Notes under the pieces: model-generated
What the model saw: only the letters and a program-made list of their open reading frames with translations
What the model was told of the DNA's origin: nothing
The model's database searches: none
Made by a program: the position numbers and the translations under genes
Part shown: piece after piece, positions 27,701 to 31,207 of the stretch
Numbering within the stretch: the first letter of the stretch is position 1
Layout: every line of letters starts with the position of its first letter
Source of the DNA: Sphingorhabdus sp.
GTDB lineage: Bacteria > Pseudomonadota > Alphaproteobacteria > Sphingomonadales > Sphingomonadaceae
DNA: 64,000 nt
Direction of reading: 5' to 3'
Assembly (NCBI RefSeq): GCF_023910635.1
Contig: NZ_JAAVVZ010000004.1
Span: 141,737 to 205,736, forward strand

Positions 27701-28461
27701 GACGACAGCGTCATGATAACACGCCCATCTGGAGCAGCAATGAGGCCGTGATTTTCGATTAGTTGATCGACCAGGGCCGGATTGACCTGAACGGAGACAA
27801 GGTTGTTGCCTGCGACGTCCAGTGTAAGTTGCTGTCCGCCAGCAAGAGCAACAGTGCCCATCTGGGCAAAAATGATACCTTCGTTGCGCACAGTCGGCGC
27901 GAGCAACGCTGCGTAGCCGTTGACAACAATTTCGCCCTGATTGACGACCGCGCCCTTAATGCCGTTGCCCTTGAAGTCGTACCGGCCAGCCTGAAAATCT
28001 TCGTCCGACAGCGTCAATGTGCTTGCAACAATACCGGCGGCATTGATCCGGCTACCGACGCCAAAAACGATCCCGCGCGGGTTCAGGAGGAAAATTTGGC
28101 CGTTCGAGGTCAGCGAACCAAAAATCTTACTTGCATCATCACTCGTCACGCGGTTGAGCGTGATGGACCCGCTGTCTGGCAGCACATAATTAACGCTCGC
28201 GCCCGAAGCGATATCAAATGTGTTCCAGTTGATAACGGCTTTATTGGTCGACTGGTTAATGACCATCTTCGACCCCGACTGGGAAATCGTGGCATCACCC
28301 GCAGCGACGGTTCCGCCCGTCGGGAGATCTTCAGCGTTAGCTGGACAGCCCAAAACAAGGGTGAGCGCACTACCAGCGAGAAATAGTCTCCTCAGTCTCG
28401 TGGGAACGGCCCGGCCTGGGTTGAGCGTGATGGTTCGTTGCAACATATTCATTCCAGACAT
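769..28461 (-). CDS. Giant two-partner-secretion adhesin, filamentous-haemagglutinin type (TpsA)
   Basis: An uninterrupted frame of about 9,230 codons (roughly 0.9 MDa) encodes a TpsA-type surface adhesin exported by the TpsB next door. In order: signal peptide ending near PANA; TPS/haemagglutination domain (about residues 50-330) with the NPRGIVFG turn, a variant of the classic NPNG motif; Gly/Ser/Thr/Val-rich beta-helix repeats to about 6,100, many built on T-x-G-A-Q-x-Y; about 32 MBG/YDG modules marked by K/R-x-Y-D (about 6,120-9,000); a Ser/Thr-rich linker (about 9,040-9,135); and a C-terminal He_PIG-like cadherin fold with the LPAWVAFDA motif. Two cysteines about 5,815 residues in could pair. 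Start: the ATG at 28461 overlaps the tpsB stop as TGATG; ATGs at 28488, 28452 and 28446 are alternatives, and the last has GGA at good spacing. No toxin tip or immunity gene was seen. The ligand is unknown. Confidence 0.93.
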   Translation of the reverse strand: MSGMNMLQRTITLNPGRAVPTRLRRLFLAGSALTLVLGCPANAEDLPTGGTVAAGDATISQSGSKMVINQSTNKAVINWNTFDIASGASVNYVLPDSGSITLNRVTSDDASKIFGSLTSNGQIFLLNPRGIVFGVGSRINAAGIVASTLTLSDEDFQAGRYDFKGNGIKGAVVNQGEIVVNGYAALLAPTVRNEGIIFAQMGTVALAGGQQLTLDVAGNNLVSVQVNPALVDQLIENHGLIAAPDGRVIMTLSSERRLMDGAIASNLQQAQAIVNAGDGVTSRIVAGGKIESGSIVIAGGVTGRVEATGAISSQNLSGIGGQIAITGGDVFVGSGASVDATGSSGGGAVDIGGGFQGASPDLLNARTTTVDAGASIKADALTSGNGGHVVIWSDKATQFAGSISARGGAEGGDGGSVEVSGKQLLDFTGSVDLRAAAGKTGTLLLDPNNLTIQAAGPDAGVTGTDASASGSILTVSTIRNLLETSNVVVTSGSSSDLEAGNITVASDISWVTSNDLTLRAANNVVINANILALSGGLTLEAGRTADGLSATASGSVSLNAANNIRLLSKGLTVSAVSGIALSGYVESKTLASLTTSATASNVAASNASNIFSSGVTATSGGAGSINLKGTGNTELKAISAGTLGATIEVAGSVTSTSAFTSQGAVSITSSPGSDGNIDLTGAFSAAGNVTLSADKPGFIRINTITRDTVFNTVTGGGAITLTSAANAITLGVSAQAITGQGGDAGQASGLVTISATAVNIATSIVTQGGNVNITSTTGSITTSAGADITTTAIVNTGTTSGSVTVAGAAGVILNNVTTTGAANDTAAGSNAATVNISSSGGNVSVAAITTSGGQPQRDDTLGDGGVGLDNGGNAASITLSTTGTNRTILRGNLTAIGGEFSGSSVAAQGLGGNITANGRVTLNDHISIDTGATTGYIFLLGTVDSESSAALKALTLRAGAGNVRLGGAVGQTAALYSLDVTSAVTTDIFASLKTDGSTSIGGRTTGVRIATSSKLNIGNVTTQADNTPVVIDTSGGNGVFTLNNGAFTTIATEMHAPVTFTRGTGLISLNSTLYSRTSEYNNLTFNTVSGTGGAVTVVSTIGGGTSGNTTALGDISLSSVGNLSLAAGISAKSLVSLGGTGSITLATNTSTFQYYNGANGLQMSSSSGSALSVNMNATLTQSGAPVSVSATGTNTQLTISGTTTTAGGAVTISTKGLLSATQNNSSILTSNGAITLTGLGGITNNSESSSSVYNAGTGKIRMFGGGNTITQYALVSTTNADTNGTPAVLITDAGAVNLSTVNINNGTLGLGTLQIGIVASDTAVAPAQSVAAGGALTLLESGLRLRTSKALKLTFTGNETSNSFVITGTDASGNAQSETVSGASASSVTSSKSYKTITSVVATNATAANVSVGLAASDTISGALSQVDVWNQTDKIDIANLTVSSASSISITSSVNKIDTLSNFDVGSSLTVKAVGHTAGMALTGNVTATSVDIGTGNGALLLGNFNITATAGNATLTGLGITQGALSTITASNQVYLYGYDYNNGNNRGVIDFKGNIVAGNTSTNSVMVHGFTNAILGNITAGTLASRGGMFIGDDNYYGISGSGGNYWNWFTGTISQNTGTAIKVGQLYIRARDASAGSGAIALTNPNNEFRAVDRILRYGSFSIFDADTEGNNLVLQSSLHEGANQSSIKIKTMGALTVNGIDIQGYGVTLEGTSITSSANIWSGVGDLILRPNGGNVTLSGTQRSNSSAQNYYIQNANNVQLGYTESNFAKLQFGADLVTAAVSASQEISDQGGALSINGTAAASSVATSSTGNRIVITSGADDSARTFTVTGTDMFGRTLTETITGANAAAASGSKYFATVTSVSAGAGGISSVAVGWTTESVAGNVTQQNDVDLTALSGKVSGSITLDRSANSFSSVTNLTAGGAINLRTDSSLSVSGALTSTTGAVTLMSNSTQAVSATTGSVTAAGNIGMTSLYGAMSIAGAVTSNTGAITLQTNDGSGTIAVASTGSVTTQGTDRSLTINGYRGITIGGTINTTGNIAISTAYTSGATGAFSNTGSITSSGTSSSVVLTTYQGQTLTIGGAISAAGSMQLLAGGTFSSSSAGVISSGVSGSVAIRSGYQFATANTYSVNIAGNITAGSGGVQFYSNDKITQTAGVITSTGNLVGINANGGTPVYAAPSAQGNITLNQNNQVAGIGPFYIKGENGDSDFSFNNTGGGLRISGDISTSNGSVALKTAGGLLDLQSFNIKAGEYLVNGGGNITLAGRGINQSLGTINANGSTSGAVAGDGAAGGKISLTGHDGTASGNITLNGTLNTLNNTTTAITVRGTSNLTLPSIIVPNGTLILGDDTATIGLITGNILQATATTVNAKALTLGTATSAIGGSVVLTNSGNKFESLGISKVGELGATQYDLDIADSTAGLSITGTVTSAGGVRITTTKAEGDASGILAIGGNSVTAQGDVYLAGATVTQSTASTISAGSGAIAINGGGGAGSNSITLSGTVITTSSSAEAIQIVAAANATVNIVTATSGGVLLGTSAAPLSGTVSQTTTTGLVSAATLTGNTGVLTANNIAIDNLGALTTTGALSLKDIGGAGAAGLAVTGTVTAGAGSTIETTGGALRLGAQTLNVAGFNLVLKGVGVSQTTGSAVYASTADINAGVSTIDLASELNNFSGQVTLNSTGSSVSIADINQLSLNSLTGKLASTTSITAVAGTNLVLTPEDLTTTTGNIYFQSKNGDLSTPGNLTTGAGSITLIANFGAATTGDTQVNNTITTTSGNVVITADREVNLAKSILSTSGNITVSGQTITHSTGSSTDILKLKTGSTGNISVSATEPGGLTMGPFYYYESGTGSISIAAGGTIRLSNITSGGLLDISGVGLIEQYNGAAISTSQISVTARDNATAGSGAITLANLLNDATTVKLVTRNAANTAAGAGAISYFDANAFSVAQIQSAGTVTLTSKGVISTAASSALGTGSVEANTLTIKTLNNAGAGVLLTAAGNNVATVNIAVRNAADTAGAGSTLGEDTDTGATGTIRYTDSNGFAVSSISTGASTVLTAGGSVTQSGAIQSAKLGLSGTGIFTLNLADTFSNPVNVVSVFASDATGAVTFTTLSALTIGAVNPTGIVSGGAAITIAAPSIDSRSTTIDTQSTTAGTSGGAVTLTSTAAGADGALLVGTIISSGQAATANDSNGGNAGSITLTSGGSSLSVAGTITARGGAKTGSGVSGADGTVKLLATSGAVSQADGSTQISAGQLIIDAANASALEDTDNSVTRLIARIAGEGQGFTYRSSNAFNVDGGATAGLTWRGVTTQGGAVTLGSPGAAITVSETITTRGGSFTAGAVSSEIGSFNSTGVAVSTAGDITIGNTTAYSSGGAITIHALGAITTGTVTSSGDAAAASASAGAIRLTSTAGVISAGALSANGRDAAGGEVNLTASTINLLGNISTTANTTNAAKSGGTITLTGATILNGDRILTTGAASGGDILFLGTLDALGSAYNLTLTSGTGNIRFTGVVGGNADLTAPGLISVSTASDVSFEAAVTAGGFQQLAGSNLTSLSGAMALINGFSFTGTKLTVNGAVSTGSGFTVANSGLFTTSATGDITAGSAFSQTGSGLNSLAGDISTANANISLAQAVTLMGDVTVASSGGSITLLSTVDSGAASARAMTLNSGSGNVTFSDKVGDTVALGSVTVNSGGTTKFSTTVKAGSVATDAPGSTEVFANIETTGDQFYRDVLTLKADVTLTAATLKAYGSVSGSSKILTIRGNAELGSPSGTNDTVTGLASLDISGTTLIETETLTTTGAQNFQGDVTLGTTTTLTTTNSVITFGAALDSAATKSNGLIVAAGTGAVTFTGAAGAKTDGRLGDVSIGSDGITAFKGDVYARSLETNVGGSTKLAGAVDTSTTQIFNDLMVLTGGVTLTGTNITLGQTVNSESSSTARALTVSASGITNFGGIVGGTAALASLTVNGGGTSNLNGASITTAGAQTYDDALVLRRDIVLTGSDITLNNTTDSDDVLTPRALTVTAAGAKTFNAALGSANLLGALTVNGGGTVGLNGSVIKTSGAQTYSNAVTLGANTTLTSSGSNISFASTLQSDTTPFGLEITAGAGDVSFTGAVGTQSVGLGDIVLNSADDVTFTAALTADSYEQKAGTGLTKLDGTTALAGYFKFTGSALTLNAGITATGEAIIVNAAALITSADGDIISTKFTQSGAGANKLSGDILTTDGISFASGVELTGNIAATAAGTNGTISFASTVNSSTTDARNLTLAAGEDILLSAALGGIKKLGSVTLNGAGITRLGGAVTATSVTSDASGTIELFDAVTTTGGTQTFADGELQLESDMILTGTTVSVGRVVGKDHGLTITGNAQLGTVGGNDAVGGLSSLSVSGTTNLSAEYVLTSGTQNYTGAVTLARSSEVNGTGITFGNIIDGNRALHVFDRGLTTFTGAVGGTTSLASLLVDGGGTTLISGGAVTTNNAQTYANAVTLSADTSLTGMIVRLNKSVTGYNGTDYFALNVDGEAMFGRSEDYQSASVLLGGLTVRGKTTLNISDITTSNAQLFDGNVVLTDATFLRSLASDVTVTGTLNGAFDSEILTTAGGITISGAVGDSGATGRVTLTASGEKTFGSTIDANSLITNGLGATKFGGNVTAPTVNINSAVILTSNVVFDSSVITFASGLDSAASGPARSATIIASTSQLYGNIGANNALQSFTVTPTIGGQTVFRGKSITTVGNQSFGNAFLFDNVIPGSVALTTTNDAVYFGLAVSGTNGSTGLTVSAGTGNVTFANAATGFGTVGVSGADISFGGIFGARVVTVVNAGQFTTAPGAGIYIQNNFAQTGTGTNSLGSDFFLDGNLSFATAITLTDAVHIESSTGTLQFAGSIDSDSNDTARSFTFTGSGAATFNAALGTNKALAGVVLSSSGVVKLLDSVAATSFESDGLGKIELSGPITTSGSQTYKNGVVLKENIALDATSVSMLDTVVGGGHALTITGNAVVGNGDAGDQITGLSTLSVSGTSTLAAALISTSSSQTFTGDITLASAVELNGAGATLGGAVDGAHALTVSSSGITALNGAIGSLTQLASFTVQGNGTVTMANGDVRTSGAQSYGTLSLGANATLRASTVSTGHISGNDNSLAIVGGAILGTSGGSNTILDLTTLSVSGDATFNAAAITTSDTQTYGGNVTLARAVSLTTTNDNIGIVGTLNGGFDFTANVGSANVTLTGAVGGTERLGALKLVSTGTMTFGASLKAASVLTNTNGTVYLGGNVDTTTTQIYNDAIILTTDVVLTGTDINLAQTVNSDGTARALTVSGSGLTTFGGTVGALAALKSLTVGGGGDAALINGGLVRTTGAQSYGDAVVLGTNAALTTTNNGSISFLSTVSSDAALASTDHATLTLTAGSGKVTYIGDPGAAITQPFIDGAIGALTIVSAGDIDVSGTILVAGAANLNHSGILTTATTGDLISGGAFTQSGIGTNRLAGDIIAGGNIAMAGAITLTGGVAIVTNGTAATIDLAAINSDGSGAAKNLLLRSPGAITIDAAIGGTQALGTIWIEAAGVSQGVQIAGNNSIIPGTGFAVKAAKLAITSTGLVDLIHPDNVVPIIAAAISSNADYRFTNYSSGGVTINTIANPFDTNISLAGLKASGTNNTSSASFVVGGLLTQTNGAVIDLGGSLTVNAQPNSLRDVTFDNSGTGASGTVLGNTLVAGDFNLVSVGNATQAVGINANSQDGYLQVGGSFNLTGGGTFIQGNSALNVFGFGAGTQQPNTISLNGVITLSVAGGKLIGTSSLATYDANNNNSCLTGCASIDLVTNSSANDLTVISQAGGKSIVASGTNVGASVSLSQVNKVRGTVTFKTAGAYQDLGTAVETGIKTDQALTFGGNNNLLLTVQQSDANANASSSVAGRGALDLGFTNALGSGTIAANAFGMPVTINSSQALKLGSVQGSVVSVTTAAGAITQAAVGAISADTLVLSGAGSVTLNNTNSIGVLRASTGGDFNLKNGRALTVGDGIAGVTSTGSVTLQTSAANLTLAKAITSGGNITLVTAGNFINNVGASAVTTGLNGVWQIWSTNPALDTLGGLTPGFKHYNANYGTSTVPQASSTLNGVLYTLAPKVTVSLTGTVSKVYDGLTTANAANVNYVVSGAQRDYLSATETDKDVVTATATSVSFEGADVARDVSGNVLANKKVIASGADFTATSSTASGTISVYGYQLDTTDRVNGLIGQITPKTLVVGGLDSSTFTKFYDSNTAVAISGTAALLTAITAGSGTAADGSAYTGDDVSLDGTASGTFDNANVLDASKVTLAGLSLTGAKAGNYGLKLSDYAGTITPYAVSLTGGRVYDATTSVSAADLTIGARVGVETLGLVGSGTLGDKNVGQNKAVGLGTLALTSGTGLASNYTLVNGGRIATITQATISTVSGITATDKTYDANDTATLVTSGATFNGRLSNDVLNVATSTGAFNDARAAIGKTVSISGITLGGTDAGNYTLTTSTASTTATINPYAVTVRALSQTKAYDSNASVASTALNIGYSVGNMVGSESLSGVTLAYTNANVSRDGSGTVLSDKTIAVSAAQATAGTVLSDYDISYVNNMASTITPYVVSLDGGRVYDATRDVAAGVLTIGTLVNVERLTLSGTGTLTGTKDVGDNKTFDINTLALGNDTGLASNYTLVGGTRTADITRATISTVSGITATDKTYDANDTATLVTSGATFNGRLSNDVLNVATSTGAFNDARAAIGKTVSISGITLGGTDAGNYTLTTSTASTTATINPYAVTVRALSQTKAYDSNASVASTALNIGYSVGNMVGSESLSGVTLAYTNANVSRDGSGTVLSDKTIAVSAAQATAGTVLSDYDISYVNNMASTITPYVVSLDGGRVYDATRDVAAGVLTIGTLVNVERLTLSGTGTLTGTKDVGDNKTFDINTLALGNDTGLASNYTLVGGTRTADITRATISTVSGITATDKTYDANDTATLVTSGATFNGRLSNDVLNVATSTGAFNDARAAIGKTVSISGITLGGTDAGNYTLTTSTASTTATINPYAVTVRALSQTKAYDSNASVASTALNIGYSVGNMVGSESLSGVTLAYTNANVSRDGSGTVLSDKTIAVSAAQATAGTVLSDYDISYVNNMASTITPYVVSLDGGRVYDATRDVAAGVLTIGTLVNVERLTLSGTGTLTGTKDVGDNKTFDINTLALGNDTGLASNYTLVGGTRTADITRATISTVSGITATDKTYDANDTATLVTSGATFNGRLSNDVLNVATSTGAFNDARAAIGKTVSISGITLGGTDAGNYTLTTSTASTTATINPYAVTVRALSQTKAYDSNASVASTALNIGYSVGNMVGSESLSGVTLAYTNANVSRDGSGTVLSDKTIAVSAAQATAGTVLSDYDISYVNNMASTITPYVVSLDGGRVYDATRDVAAGVLTIGTLINQETLGLVGSGSLGDKNVGQNKAVGLGTLALTSGTGLASNYTLLNGGRTATITQASVTVTTSDVVKTYNGTLGVAGATVAPVAIVLAGSNTQMFGSDTLSGGSYAFTNANAGSDDRTVTVADVSLNDGNNGGNYTVTYVSNLTSTINKAAITVSTSNVIKTYDATTTALGTPVVTVGSLFTNASNGNTADSLSGGTYAFVGENVSRQGGISSGAVLSDKVVAASGVTVSDGNNGGNYVVTYADNMTSTINPYAISLTGGRVYNGATQVNSDIFSLSQRVGQETLGLTGAGTISNAHVTLNGTTPQSQILGSVGTLDLTDGTGLAINYTLTGGTHNVTVNQRPLTLNAVVPNKIYDGNTAIQVTSLTLGNQVAGEILSLVYNPFANFIDKTAGESKGVTIVNVLAQTTPTARSTDYVTLASTYQATASIFKKDITVVGVVATDKVYDGTTTNIINTSVSALAGLIQGDQIGISSMTGTFSNKNVGTFIPVIGSEVTFAGPDAGNYNLIQPTGLKANILPRTLIASAVGIGRQYDGTTDAQVSISDNRIAGDIVTYDYSASFLDENIGTNKFIAVQIDSLTGTDGGNYTLAANPSAFANIARRVITFTPVVTTKMYDGTTAATGTLATNVIAADNVTVTFGNVRFDDPDAGAAKSVTLTGISVTGDLSNYSWSPSNTTATGTGTITPYIVNLTGMKVYDGAATIAAAKLVTGALVGNQTLILTGIGAFSDRNVGNDKRIDPTGLTLLSGSGANGGLASNYTFAGGVQVASITPAALVVTASEAVKTYDGSVSMVGATQAPTPIVKIGSETELFGADSLSGGNFAFVDANVSRNANGAVLRDKFVTVSGVTVNDGNNGANYTVSYANNSTSTINPYATTVVAAAQTKVYDASTAAGTARFTSGPMIGSDTIASVTLTYDDKNVGQGTKSILPSAAIGATGTIIGNYTISYVADTASSITPAVLSGVSDIVIRDKVYDGTTAAEVASAAFNGIYAGDDISVALSVGSFDTKDVGLRSVVISGISLGGSDASNYILLSSSGTATGQILQRPITIGALSQTKVYDGTIQVTALGQDSGFDVSNMVQGEGIAAAALSYADPHVGRGVDGMVLNNKTVTVSGAIAATNTDLANYAVTYVANTTSTIAPAPLQVTVLDLSKMYDGMASAAGAAVLADGSPRLIGSDALSGGTFTFTDVNAGTNKTVNVSNVTVHDGNNGGNYAISYVNNTFSAITPYVVSLTGGRVYDATTDVAASALTTGTLVGVETLGLTGSGTLGDKDVGQNKAVGLGTLTLTNGTGLAGNYTLANGSRTATITAASLTLTTSNVVKTYDADLSVVGASIAPAPIVKAGSNTQLFGLDSVSGGNYAFTNANAGSGNRSVTVAGVTVNDGHGGLNYAVTYASNSTSTINPKALTVTALSQTKVYDSNTSVASSALNVGYSVSGLVGTESISGATLAYANADVSRNSSGAVLSDKTIVVSAAVAGANTQLSNYAISHVNNTSSAITPKPVSLSALKVYDGSADLTRWVTVNTGIAGQVLSYSGARANSADAGVVGNYISQIALVSTPTSLASNFALPVLSASTAPVTISIPQPAVVTVSRTYENLSVVNAPTLAPSLASPVVVAPPLASPTSDSGIDAGTTSAAAASGSSTSSQTSGTGAEAVTTLGGAPSGSSASTQAPESTATADTSSTGSMSTSPDTSGRGFISVDIINAPVLDAGAVFKLTVPQTAFRHMRSDARITLSAALPDGSALPAWVAFDATRNILSGTAPDGVTQLDVEVTAVDEEGYKISVILNLKFSTKL
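6157..9217. repeat. 807-bp tandem repeat array inside the adhesin gene (about 3.8 copies)
   Basis: Units start at 6157, 6964, 7771 and 8578; the last breaks off after 9217, where the sequence changes to a related but different module. I found no difference between copies when reading them against each other. Each unit is 269 codons, so copy-number change keeps the frame. Each encodes three MBG/YDG modules, marked KTYDANDT, KAYDSNAS and RVYDATRD. The flanking modules of the same type have diverged, so the identity points to recent duplication or gene conversion. Confidence 0.97.
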
Positions 28462-30056
28462 CAAAAGCTCAGCCGCGCGCTGACCCATGTTTTTATACTG
28501 TTATCAAATGCATCCGGCGCGCGGATCGGCCGCCCAGCGGAGGCCTCAATCGTCAGCCCTGCCAGGGGGCTCCAAGACGCCCCCACGCCCACGCCACGCA
28601 GGCTAGTGGGACGGTTGGCGGCCGCGCCATATACTTTACCGAAATCATAAAAGACGGACGCAGTCAGCGTCGGCGCGAAATTATGTTCATATGTCACGCG
28701 ACCATTTAGGCCAGACCGACCGGATACATCTTCATCGTTGCTAAACGCTGCAACTCCACTCGTCCCGTTGATCATCATCAACTGCGACGGGTCCAGCTTT
28801 TCTGACGCTACCTGACCGCTGACCCGCAATATAATCGCGTCTTTTTTGGTGAGATTCTGGCGACGGTTTATGTAACCCAACATCCGGACATGGCTACCTT
28901 GCGAGGCTGTGTGGCCAGCAAGAACGTTAATACCAAAGGCAGAAGTGCCCCCCGCCAACAGATCATCTGCGGCCGTCACGTCGATTGCAGCTGAACCGAA
29001 AACCAACGACCTCTTGGTCGTCAAAGTCACGACACGATCCGAAAACGCCCTATAACCACCCTCAAAGCTGAGCATGACGGCGTGATCGAACTGGAGCACA
29101 ACGGGGTAACGCAGGCCGAATATAGCCGCGGCGCTGCTGCCCTTTATGTCGATGGGCGTGTTCAAAAGGCTGTACCGAAGCCCCGATAGCGCCAGGCTGC
29201 CCGAAAGTCCGTCACTGCCGATCGGCAAACTATATCCCGCGCGCCCATATTGGACACCCCGCGAAGCCAAAGCCGTTAGCGAAAGTTCGTCGCCGAATGT
29301 TGCGAGCGGATGGGCGCTAGCACTCAGTATGACGCGCTCCTGACCGGAACGCGCAGAACCAGCCCGATCAACCACCACGTTAAATGACTGCGTAGAATTT
29401 AGGACGGGCACAACCACAACCAACGACGTGCCGTCGGACGATCCAGAGCGCAGCACAGTTTGAAAATCGGTTCCGGGAAGTTGATTTAATAGAAGTGTGC
29501 CCCGCTCAATACGGCGCAGGTTGAGATTGTCGCCAGACTTCAACCCAGCGCCAACAAAGTCCTGTATGCGGCCTTGATTCGAACCGCCGAACGAACCATC
29601 AATTTCTATTTTATCGAGTCGGCTTTCCACAATTTGAATGCGGACAATTCCATCGACGACATCCTGCTCTGGCACCACGGCCCGCGCCACGTAATTTTGA
29701 TCCTGATAATATTTGCCGATTAGATCAGCAGCATATTGGAGTTCAGCCAAAGCTAGACCCTGCCCCACGAAGCGTTGCAAAACGGGCGCAAGGACATCTG
29801 CCTTAAACACCTTATTGCCTTCGAACCGAAACCCGGAAACGACAATATTAGGGCCGTCGGACTTCGTTGGCTCAACGACGGTAACTTCTGGGCGAACTTT
29901 TACCGACTGCTGAGGCGTTTCCTTGGGCTCTGTTTGCCGCAATATCTGGGCGCCAACATTATCGGGCTGAAGCTGTGCTTGCGCCTCGGGAACACCAGAC
30001 AAAGCGAGCCAAAGACCGAGCGCCGTCACAATGAACTTCCGCAAATTTCCGTGCAT
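28461..30056 (-). CDS. TpsB outer-membrane transporter (ShlB/FhaC/HecB family)
   Basis: The product (531 residues from this start) is the outer-membrane pore partner of two-partner secretion. It binds the TPS domain of the adhesin in the periplasm and threads it to the cell surface. A signal peptide ends at about PEAQAQ. A POTRA_2-type region follows (VSGFRFEGNKVF, then the VEGxVRIQIVES-like stretch), then a ShlB-type 16-strand barrel ending in a terminal aromatic (ARLSF), as usual for outer-membrane barrels. I prefer the ATG at 30056, which has AGGG upstream and gives a normal signal peptide. A GTG at 30113 would overlap the sapC-like stop by 4 bp and add a 19-residue n-region. The adhesin gene starts at its stop codon, so the pair is co-expressed. 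Confidence 0.92.
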   Translation of the reverse strand: MHGNLRKFIVTALGLWLALSGVPEAQAQLQPDNVGAQILRQTEPKETPQQSVKVRPEVTVVEPTKSDGPNIVVSGFRFEGNKVFKADVLAPVLQRFVGQGLALAELQYAADLIGKYYQDQNYVARAVVPEQDVVDGIVRIQIVESRLDKIEIDGSFGGSNQGRIQDFVGAGLKSGDNLNLRRIERGTLLLNQLPGTDFQTVLRSGSSDGTSLVVVVPVLNSTQSFNVVVDRAGSARSGQERVILSASAHPLATFGDELSLTALASRGVQYGRAGYSLPIGSDGLSGSLALSGLRYSLLNTPIDIKGSSAAAIFGLRYPVVLQFDHAVMLSFEGGYRAFSDRVVTLTTKRSLVFGSAAIDVTAADDLLAGGTSAFGINVLAGHTASQGSHVRMLGYINRRQNLTKKDAIILRVSGQVASEKLDPSQLMMINGTSGVAAFSNDEDVSGRSGLNGRVTYEHNFAPTLTASVFYDFGKVYGAAANRPTSLRGVGVGASWSPLAGLTIEASAGRPIRAPDAFDNSIKTWVSARLSF

Positions 30057-30109
30057 TATTAAATCCCTGATGCAAAATTCATTTAGATTTCGCGCGCGCG
30101 CCTTCGGCG

Positions 30110-30856
30110 TCACACCGACTTAGATTGTAGAGTGAAGATGTCGGAAACCACGCCCAATGAGGCCTGGTGAAGGTGAATTAAGCGCAGCGCCCCACTCTCA
30201 TTCAGCGCAGCAAGCGTTTTGGCTGAAAGCGCGTTTAACTTTTCGTCTGTCACCATCTTAAATCCGCGGTAGACGGAGGGCTGCGCATCGCCTTCGCGCT
30301 GAATGGTGAACTCGCCTTCGGTCAACAGGTCATGCTTCACCAACAGATCGACGAATGCGGTGGTCTGCAGCGCGGCGACTTCAAACTGCTCGCAGAAGCT
30401 CAGAATAGACTTGCAGCGCTCCGATGGTTCGGTCCCGTCGAACAACGGCTCGCCATCATCGAACGCGCCAACGAGGTCTGACGTGGGATCTACGCACAAA
30501 GAGAGTGTTTCCTCGCTTGGCTCAAGACGTGCCAACAGGAACGGGTACCGCCGCGCATATGCGGGGATGTACATTTCTGCTTTAAACGCGCCATCGTCAG
30601 CCACATAGACATTGGCCCCCTCATTCAGTCCCATCAGCGCCAACGGTACCGGCGCGTTTGCGGATGAAAAAATGATCGGGAAAACCCGCTGCGCCTTCAC
30701 GAACTCTCCGGTTGTAAGCGGCACAGCGTGCTGATTAGCCATCCATGAGGCTTTATCCGTCGTCCGCATATGCCAAGCTTGGTGCGCGCCTGAATTTAAG
30801 GGCACCAGTTCCTTGTAGAACAAAGGCAGCGAGGGATTATCTTGCGAGACAGTCAT
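30110..30856 (-). CDS. SapC family protein
   Basis: The 248-residue product matches the SapC family in length and pattern: FYKELVPL near the N terminus, the middle YIPAYARRYPF motif, and FEVAALQTTAFVDLL in the C-terminal half. There is no signal peptide or membrane segment. The name comes from Campylobacter S-layer work, but in alphaproteobacteria the function is unsettled; homologues commonly sit near TonB receptors and flavin halogenases. Here it is first in the adhesin operon and its TGA overlaps a possible GTG start of tpsB by 4 bp, an unusual partner for a two-partner secretion system. A role in adhesin production or surface assembly is inference only. Confidence 0.85.
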   Translation of the reverse strand: MTVSQDNPSLPLFYKELVPLNSGAHQAWHMRTTDKASWMANQHAVPLTTGEFVKAQRVFPIIFSSANAPVPLALMGLNEGANVYVADDGAFKAEMYIPAYARRYPFLLARLEPSEETLSLCVDPTSDLVGAFDDGEPLFDGTEPSERCKSILSFCEQFEVAALQTTAFVDLLVKHDLLTEGEFTIQREGDAQPSVYRGFKMVTDEKLNALSAKTLAALNESGALRLIHLHQASLGVVSDIFTLQSKSV

Positions 30857-31207
30857 TTCAAAACACCTAGAATTAAGTTACAGTTCTTGACTAGATGTTA
30901 CAAAACCCCAGCAGTGTTGTGTGCCAAACAGCGGCAACAATGCATTGTCAATTTCTTTGCTTGCAGGACACAATTGATAACATTTGCAAAATCGGCTGGC
31001 ACTTTGGAGGCTCTCCGGCAAGCCGATAATCCGTCGTCATTTTTGGGTTGTTTTGGGGCTGCGCCTGGTCGATGCCATGACGGTGTCACCAAAACCCTCA
31101 AGAACTCGCCAGTGAACACGAATCGAAACAGACGTCCGCCAACAGTCCCCTTTTGCTGCGAGCCGACTACTTTTGAACACCATATATATCGGGCGCGATC
31201 GGCGGTT
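30857..31207. other. Gene-free stretch upstream of the sapC-tpsB-tpsA-ialB set
   Basis: About 350 bp between the SapC-like start and the foldback element. I see no convincing gene. A minus-strand frame at 30898-31221 begins inside the repeat and has no recognisable domain. The stretch should hold the operon promoter. A TTGACA lies on the minus strand at 30951-30946 but has only a poor -10 partner. A 7-bp inverted repeat ATCGGCT/AGCCGAT spans 30991-31027. Confidence 0.4.

Noticed and set aside
28332..28452. Lipoprotein signal (VLGC) in the adhesin N-terminus
   Set aside because: The residues before the Cys fit the lipobox poorly and a standard cleavage site (PANA) follows at once; TpsA proteins are not normally lipidated.
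88..28650. Many plus-strand frames of 60-260 codons opposite the adhesin gene (for example 5266-6045 and 22376-23077)
   Set aside because: They lie antisense to an intact repetitive gene, share no recognised domains, and repeat with the adhesin's own periodicity; they follow from its biased composition.
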